A stretch of 64,000 nucleotides of DNA from Sphingobacterium bambusae (GTDB taxonomy: Bacteria > Bacteroidota > Bacteroidia > Sphingobacteriales > Sphingobacteriaceae). Of this stretch, positions 59,721 through 64,000 are shown piece by piece. The DNA lies in contig NZ_CP138332.1 in NCBI RefSeq assembly GCF_033955345.1, positions 2,480,001-2,544,000 on the forward strand. Direction: 5' to 3'. A model generated the notes under the pieces. That model ran no database searches. It was not told the DNA's origin and saw only the letters and a program-made list of their open reading frames with translations. The position numbers were made by a program, and so were the translations under genes. Each line of letters opens with the position of its first letter. Position 1 is the first letter of the stretch.

Positions 59721-60053
59721 TTAATTTCTGCCTTGCAATGACGTTTCCACGGCAAACAAAAGCTCTTTCCAAGTAACATCCAGTTTGGTCAGCACAGCGC
59801 GACCTTCGCTCGTGATTTCGTAATATTTCCGCGGAGGACCTGATGTGGACTCTTGCCAATTATAACTCAACAGCCCATTATTTTTCAACCTCGTCAAGAG
59901 CGGGTACAATGTTCCTTCGACGACCAGCAACTGTGCCCTTTTAAGTTCCCCGATAATATCTGATGCATAGATCTCCCCTCGGGAAATTATAGAAAGGATA
60001 CAGTATTCCAGTATCCCCTTCCGCATTTGGGTTTGTGTATTTTCCGCTATCAT
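59721..60053 (-). CDS. PadR family transcriptional regulator
   Basis: A 110-residue winged-helix repressor. The PadR N-terminal domain is complete (MRKGILEYCILSIISRGEIYASDIIGELK, EGTLYPLLTRLKNNGLL, RKYYEITSEGRAVL) with a short C-terminal helix. It sits just upstream of the PspC gene and has a promoter overlapped by a near-perfect palindrome, which suggests autorepression and control of the PspC operon. Confidence 0.95.
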   Translation of the reverse strand: MIAENTQTQMRKGILEYCILSIISRGEIYASDIIGELKRAQLLVVEGTLYPLLTRLKNNGLLSYNWQESTSGPPRKYYEITSEGRAVLTKLDVTWKELLFAVETSLQGRN

Positions 60054-60060
60054 AACAATA

Positions 60061-60102
60061 CAAAGATATATGCTTTATATTGTACTATGCAATACATAGT
60101 AC
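60061..60102 (-). promoter_or_regulatory. padR promoter with overlapping operator-like palindrome
   Basis: Minus strand: TTG at 60092-60090, 21 bases, TATCTTTG at 60068-60061. A palindrome GTACTATG-N5-CATAGTAC (60082-60102) covers the -33 element. Binding of PadR there would block the promoter. Confidence 0.72.
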
Positions 60103-60250
60103 TATAAAAAACAGAAATTTACCATAACATGCTAAAAATCAACTATTAAATTTTATAATCTTTTAAAGAAAAAATGTAAAACGATGGTTTTCAATGAATT
60201 TTCATCGTGAATATTTGAAAGTTGCATAATAAACACGACTTTTATAGGTA

Positions 60251-60637
60251 ATGCTGAGATTCTTATACAACTACTCCTTATCCATCATTTGGGGAATATT
60301 AATGTTGCTCTTGATGGGGCTTCCTTCAGATGACCTGCCCAACACCAACTATTTTGAGGGTTTTGACAAGCTGGCGCATTGCGGCTTTTTTTTCGTTTTT
60401 ACCGTACTACTGCTGCGAGGGTTTATCTTGCAGTGGAAAGGTAGAGGCTCGAAAATAAAAACATTCATCGTCGTCCTGTTTGTTACCAGTTTCTTGGCCT
60501 TCGGAACGGAAGCTATTCAGCTGTATTTTTCTTTTGGGCGCATGGCGGATTGGTGGGATATTTTTGCAGATTACATGGGCATTGGCATGGCCTTGATGGC
60601 ATATCTGCTGCTGCACCAAAGAAAGCAAGGTTATTAA
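60251..60637 (+). CDS. VanZ family membrane protein
   Basis: A 128-residue protein with four hydrophobic helices (about 5-25, 45-63, 70-88 and 103-122). The loop motifs FDKLAHCGFFFVF and GTEAIQLYFSFGRMADWWDIFADYMG are diagnostic of the VanZ domain (PF04892). VanZ itself gives low-level teicoplanin resistance; the role of the many small homologues is not known. A tiny lipoprotein gene follows 4 bases later and is likely co-transcribed. Confidence 0.9.
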   Translation: MLRFLYNYSLSIIWGILMLLLMGLPSDDLPNTNYFEGFDKLAHCGFFFVFTVLLLRGFILQWKGRGSKIKTFIVVLFVTSFLAFGTEAIQLYFSFGRMADWWDIFADYMGIGMALMAYLLLHQRKQGY

Positions 60638-60641
60638 GCCT

Positions 60642-60767
60642 ATGAAGAAAAGATTTATTTTTTTTATCGCACTTTTCGTACTCTTAGGCTTAACAAGCTT
60701 ACAATCCTGTGCTGTTTTCAAGAAAGACTGCGGTTGTCCTTCTGCTTTGGGCGGCAAGCAGCGCTAG
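60642..60767 (+). CDS. 41-residue lipoprotein
   Basis: An ATG 4 bases after the vanZ stop opens a 41-codon gene. The N-terminus MKKRFIFFIALFVLLGL is a lipoprotein signal with lipobox LQSC (Cys23), and the mature part of 19 residues is AVFKKDCGCPSALGGKQR with a C-x-C pair. Small lipoproteins of this design recur in Sphingobacteriales as I remember. It ends 6 bases before the convergent comF stop. Confidence 0.72.
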   Translation: MKKRFIFFIALFVLLGLTSLQSCAVFKKDCGCPSALGGKQR

Positions 60768-60773
60768 CCAATG

Positions 60774-61463
60774 CTATGCTATGGCGAGCACCGCGATGCA
60801 GACGCGACAGCCTTGTTCAGCGAGGGCACGCGCGGCTGAAGCAATGGTTGCAGCGGTGGTGAGCACATCATCTACCAAAAGAATGTTTTTACCGGCCAAC
60901 GCTTGCGCATCTAAGCACGCGAACACATGTTCTACATTTTCATAACGATCCATTCTGCTCATGGTGGTCTGACTGGGGCTATTTACCAATCGAACCAAAC
61001 GCGTCGTATCTATATCCAGCTTCAGTACTTCTGCAAGCCCCTGCGCGATATACTCGCTTTGGTTGTACCCACGAGCTTTCTTTTTTTTATGATGGAGAGG
61101 TACCGGCACAATAAGATCCAATTGACGAAAAAAAGGAGATATCAGCAGTTGTTGCCCAAACTGTCGGCCTAGATAGATCCCTATGTCAAAAGCTTTTCCA
61201 TACTTTAACTTGTGGATCATGGTCTGTACTAGGGAGGATTTTGAGAAGGACAAAAAGGCTGCTCCCATTTCGATAGGCGCTTTAAACTGTAAACGTCGCA
61301 TTACTTCATTGTCCAAGAAAAGATAGTGGTCGTTGATAGGCAAGTGATACTGGCAGTAGCTGCACAACAGTTCTTCCTGATTTAGCAGTACATTCTCGCA
61401 GGATGCGCATAGCGGAGGAAACAAGATAGCGATGAAGCTATCCCAGTAGCGTTTGACTTGCAT
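60774..61463 (-). CDS. comF: ComF family phosphoribosyltransferase-like protein
   Basis: A 229-residue ComF protein used for DNA uptake and recombination in competent species; elsewhere of general DNA metabolism. Zinc-finger-like CASC...CSYC at 20-37, the ComF motif VPVPLHHKKKKARGYNQS, and the phosphoribosyltransferase motif ILLVDDVLTTAAT near the end. The first Met is 61463, with a well-spaced promoter upstream. No other competence genes are nearby. Confidence 0.92.
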   Translation of the reverse strand: MQVKRYWDSFIAILFPPLCASCENVLLNQEELLCSYCQYHLPINDHYLFLDNEVMRRLQFKAPIEMGAAFLSFSKSSLVQTMIHKLKYGKAFDIGIYLGRQFGQQLLISPFFRQLDLIVPVPLHHKKKKARGYNQSEYIAQGLAEVLKLDIDTTRLVRLVNSPSQTTMSRMDRYENVEHVFACLDAQALAGKNILLVDDVLTTAATIASAARALAEQGCRVCIAVLAIA

Positions 61464-61483
61464 AGGCCCAACATTGGTATATG

Positions 61484-61516
61484 CAAATGTACTTTATTTT
61501 TTAATTCGCTACCAAA
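61484..61516 (-). promoter_or_regulatory. promoter of comF
   Basis: Minus strand: TTTG at 61516-61513, 21 bases, TACATTTG at 61491-61484, then 20 bases to the ATG. The -33 part overlaps the end of rlmN. Confidence 0.7.
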
Positions 61517-62571
61517 TCGCTATCTTTTTCTTTGATAGCCAATTGTCCACAGGCCGCATCAATATCTTTGCCTCGGCTACGACGAACATTCGTAATCACC
61601 CCTTGACCACGCAGGTAGTCTGCAAATTGATCGATCTTATCTGCTTCTGCATTGACGAAGTCGGCAAGTGCAATAGGATTGTATTCGATGATATTGACCT
61701 TGCAGGGAACATGCTTACAGAATTTGGCCAATTCTTTAGCATCCTGCAACTCGTCGTTAAAGTTATGAAAAACAATATATTCGAAGGTTACCGGATTCTT
61801 GGTCTTAGCATAATAATATTTAAGCGCTTCGGCCAATGCCTGCAATGAGTTTTGTTCATTGATCGGCATAATCTCATTCCGCTTTTGGTCATTTGCAGCA
61901 TGTAGCGAAAGTGCCAAATTGAATCGCACTTCATCGTCGCCCAGCTTCTTGATCATCTTCGCAATTCCTGCCGTAGACACCGTTATTCGCTTAGCCGCCA
62001 TATTTAATCCATCGGGCGCGGTGATCCGCTCCACAGATTTCATCATGCCGCTATAGTTCAAGAGCGGCTCGCCCATGCCCATGTAAACGATATTGGTTAA
62101 AGGCTGTTGATACTTTTCTTCGGCTTGCTTAGCAATCAATACCACTTGATCGTAGATCTCGTCGGCCTGAAGATTCCGCTTTCGATCCATATAGCCTGTG
62201 GCACAGAACTTACAGGTTAGGCTACATCCAACCTGCGAACTCACACATGCTGTCATACGATCCGGTGTAGGGATCAACACGCCCTCGATCACGTTGCCGT
62301 CATAGAGGGTGAAGCTACTCTTTATGGTTTTGTCGGCACTGATTTGTGATTGCCTAACGTTTACCGCGCGAATCACGAAGTTGGCTTTCAAAGTCTCCCG
62401 TAAAGGTTTGCTGAGGTTACTCATTTGATCAAAGTCGGTACATGATTTCACCCACAACCACTCATAAATTTGTTTGGCACGAAACCCTTGCTCACCCATT
62501 GCGGTGAGCTTGTCTTTCAAATCCGACAAACTTAAACTTCTGATATCGATCAATTTACTCTGCTTTTCCAC
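61501..62571 (-). CDS. rlmN: 23S rRNA (adenine2503-C2)-methyltransferase
   Basis: Radical-SAM enzyme that methylates C2 of A2503 in 23S rRNA and A37 in tRNAs. The 356 residues show the Fe-S motif C-x3-C-x2-C (CSLTCKFC), YMGMGEPLLNY, SLHAANDQKRNEIMPIN and the catalytic Cys near the end (DIDAACGQLA). The start is a GTG at 62571, 4 bases after a -7 element; the next Met is at residue 25, inside the domain. Confidence 0.95.
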   Translation of the reverse strand: MEKQSKLIDIRSLSLSDLKDKLTAMGEQGFRAKQIYEWLWVKSCTDFDQMSNLSKPLRETLKANFVIRAVNVRQSQISADKTIKSSFTLYDGNVIEGVLIPTPDRMTACVSSQVGCSLTCKFCATGYMDRKRNLQADEIYDQVVLIAKQAEEKYQQPLTNIVYMGMGEPLLNYSGMMKSVERITAPDGLNMAAKRITVSTAGIAKMIKKLGDDEVRFNLALSLHAANDQKRNEIMPINEQNSLQALAEALKYYYAKTKNPVTFEYIVFHNFNDELQDAKELAKFCKHVPCKVNIIEYNPIALADFVNAEADKIDQFADYLRGQGVITNVRRSRGKDIDAACGQLAIKEKDSDLVAN

Positions 62572-62575
62572 GATG

Positions 62576-62583
62576 CAAAGATA
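62576..62583 (-). promoter_or_regulatory. -7 element (TATCTTTG) directly before rlmN
   Basis: Full match on the minus strand, 4 bases before the GTG start; -33 TTG not found at normal spacing. Confidence 0.5.
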
Positions 62584-62653
62584 GGCAAAAAATAATGAAG
62601 GCCATATGTGCTTTAGGTAGTCCTTTTGTAATAAAGTGACAAATTGAGATTGA

Positions 62654-62687
62654 ATTACGGCTTCCCCAAACTGGCGGAAGCCGTAAT
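62654..62687 (-). terminator. hairpin after the DUF4349 gene
   Basis: ATTACGGCTTCC (62654-62665) pairs perfectly with 62676-62687, loop of 10 bases. On the minus strand there is no T-run, so termination strength is uncertain. Confidence 0.6.
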
Positions 62688-62690
62688 ACG

Positions 62691-63554
62691 TTATTTTTTT
62701 CTTCTTTTATAGCTTCGCCAAGCGAACAGAACCACCGTTGCCAACAGGATAAAGGGCCATAAACGTAGCACAAAAAGAAATACCTCTCCGATGAACAACC
62801 AACCGTCTGCGAAAGCCTCTTTCAACTGTATCCAAAAATTTTGACTACCAATCGGCAGATTCGCTTGGTATTCAAACAGCTGAATACTCAAACTGCTGTA
62901 AGCAATCTGATCTTTCAGGCTACGCATAACAGACTCCTGGCTATCGATTTCTTCTTGCAATTGGCGAATTTGTTCTTGGATTTCCAGCAGATCCTTGACG
63001 CTTTTTGCTTGGCTCACCATCTGCTGGTAACGTTCTAGATAGGCTCTTTTGCTTTTCAATCTAGATTCCGAGTCAAAATATTGCAGCGAGACATCCTCAC
63101 TCCGCAATGATCGCTCGGTAAGCTTATCGCCACCCTTTTCGATATCCTTTAGGAATTGGTCAAGATGTGTTGCTGGAATACGCGCAATCAAGGAATAATT
63201 GCTGTAGCTGCCAGAGCTTGACAAGGTCTCTTGTTCGTAGTAACCGCCATAACGCTTTAACAAGGCATCCATGGCCTGCTTACTTTTGCCGATCGCTTTC
63301 GATTCCACCGCGATATTGCCACTGCGTATAATCTTCTTGTTTTGGGAAGTTGTTGTGGTTAAAGGCGACTTGGGGTCGACAGCAGCTTGCACATTGGCTA
63401 ACGCATGCATTTCTGCCTGCGGAGCGGGTTCTTCCATCACGTCCAACGAGATAGCTTGCTCTTCTACCGCCTTAGCGGTAGTCGCAACCTCTGCTTTGTT
63501 ACAGCCTGCGAAGAGGCTAAAAGCAAGAAATAGAGAAAAACAATATCCTTTCAT
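62691..63554 (-). CDS. DUF4349 lipoprotein with C-terminal membrane helix
   Basis: A 287-residue protein. Lipoprotein signal (lipobox LFAGC), a low-complexity Ala/Glu stretch, then the DUF4349 domain (about 65-245): IRSGNIAVESKAIGKSKQAMDALLKRYGGYY at its start, RIPATHLDQFLKDIEKGG, a long coiled coil (VSLQYFDSESRLKSKRAYLERYQ and KDLLEIQEQIRQLQEEIDSQ) and a hydrophobic helix near 258-278 followed by a basic tail KRRKK. The C-terminal helix with the lipid anchor would tie it to membrane at both ends. Function is not known. Confidence 0.9.
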   Translation of the reverse strand: MKGYCFSLFLAFSLFAGCNKAEVATTAKAVEEQAISLDVMEEPAPQAEMHALANVQAAVDPKSPLTTTTSQNKKIIRSGNIAVESKAIGKSKQAMDALLKRYGGYYEQETLSSSGSYSNYSLIARIPATHLDQFLKDIEKGGDKLTERSLRSEDVSLQYFDSESRLKSKRAYLERYQQMVSQAKSVKDLLEIQEQIRQLQEEIDSQESVMRSLKDQIAYSSLSIQLFEYQANLPIGSQNFWIQLKEAFADGWLFIGEVFLFVLRLWPFILLATVVLFAWRSYKRRKK

Positions 63555-63617
63555 AACATCTGTTTTTTGTTAGGTAGGATGCATTGTTTTCCTCTATTCC
63601 ATAAATGGTCTCAAATT

Positions 63618-64000
63618 TTATTCTGCCTTTTTCAACGCTTCTTTGACTTTCGGAATGATTTGCGTGCCATACAGCTCAATGGACTTCATCATATCTGTAT
63701 GGTCTGGGCTACCCACATCCATGTGTGCAGAAAACCGCGTCAGGCCGAACATTTCGATGGTATGTAGGATCTGTTCAACAGCCTGATTAACATCTCCAAC
63801 GATAAGATGTCCGTGAATAGAACGTCCGAAATCGTATTGCGAACGCTGATAGGGGGGCCAACCACGGGAAGCGCCGATGCGATTCATCTGCCCTGCATAG
63901 ATGGGATAATATTTATCAGCTACAGTCTTTGCGTTTTCGCCGAAAAATGCGTGCATATGTACCCCGACCTGAAAATCTTTCATATCATGGCCATTGTCTA
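63618..64000 (-). CDS. LLM class flavin-dependent oxidoreductase, C-terminal part (start outside window)
   Basis: The frame is open to the window end. About 127 residues of the C-terminal part of a bacterial luciferase-like (LLM) flavin oxidoreductase are present: VGVHMHAFFGENAKTVADKYYP, IGASRGWPPYQRSQYDFG, HLIVGDVNQAVEQILHTIEMFGLTRFSAHMDVGS, then IELYGTQIIPKVKEALK. The family normally has about 340 residues. These enzymes use FMN or F420 to oxidise organic substrates; the substrate is unknown. Stop at 63618-63620. Confidence 0.88.
   Translation of the reverse strand, partial: DNGHDMKDFQVGVHMHAFFGENAKTVADKYYPIYAGQMNRIGASRGWPPYQRSQYDFGRSIHGHLIVGDVNQAVEQILHTIEMFGLTRFSAHMDVGSPDHTDMMKSIELYGTQIIPKVKEALKKAE

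Noticed and set aside
60774-61463. Competence locus around comF
   Set aside because: No comEA, comEC or dprA nearby; comF here is isolated.

Overview
The window looks like chromosomal DNA of a Bacteroidota bacterium, most likely family Sphingobacteriaceae (Sphingobacterium or a close relative; the genus is a guess). Reasons: many promoters match the Bacteroidota pattern (TTG, about 19-21 bases, TAnnTTTG); Shine-Dalgarno sites are rare; and the gene families are typical of the phylum (TonB receptors with a carboxypeptidase-regulatory-like N-terminus, DUF4374, DUF4293, DUF2147, TlpA with DUF4369, NagB fused to PIG-L, PafA phosphatase, TPR sensor with a LuxR-like helix-turn-helix).

Layout. 1-5.8 kb: the end of a phosphofructokinase gene, a TlpA thioredoxin, a LemA-TPM-TPM operon, a large FAD-dependent dehydrogenase and tRNA-Gly(GCC). 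5.8-7.3 kb: a complete ISL3-type insertion sequence with an 8-bp target duplication. 7.3-8.0 kb: a gene-poor stretch carrying two copies of one perfect palindrome. 8-11.6 kb: sufBCD for Fe-S cluster assembly. 12-19 kb: Lrp/AsnC regulator, a putative permuted papain-fold protein, ung, small membrane proteins, truA and an ABC exporter. 19-28 kb: M3 peptidase, an unusual Asp/Glu racemase homologue, a Rieske protein, typA, kbl, a MacB-type permease, DUF2147 and a YvlD-like protein. 28-36 kb: a TPR/HTH regulator, two lipoproteins, a TonB receptor and a divergent AraC regulator, probably an iron or siderophore uptake locus. 36-42.6 kb: NagB-PIG-L, an aminotransferase, a second TlpA protein, radA, and a sigma factor with a membrane partner. 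42.6-54.6 kb: an M19 dipeptidase and a serine hydrolase (probable cell-wall peptide turnover), xseAB, uvrA, pafA, an Rrf2 regulator, murF and a beta-propeller protein. 54.7-64 kb: a LOG-type protein, an outer-membrane barrel, PspC and PadR, VanZ, a tiny lipoprotein, comF, rlmN, DUF4349 and the end of a luciferase-like oxidoreductase.

Most of the window is housekeeping. The points I think deserve a second look are: the racemase homologue that has lost both catalytic cysteines; the tandem operator between the TonB receptor and AraC; a group of genes (ung, xseA, uvrA, rlmN) whose start codon sits 4-6 bases behind the -7 element and so may be leaderless; a kbl terminator that contains the typA -7 element; the GH3_C/beta-lactamase protein without its GH3 barrel; and the paired palindromes beside the IS. 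I found no CRISPR array, prophage, toxin-antitoxin pair or obvious defence island. All family assignments are from reading the sequence and memory; no database was searched.
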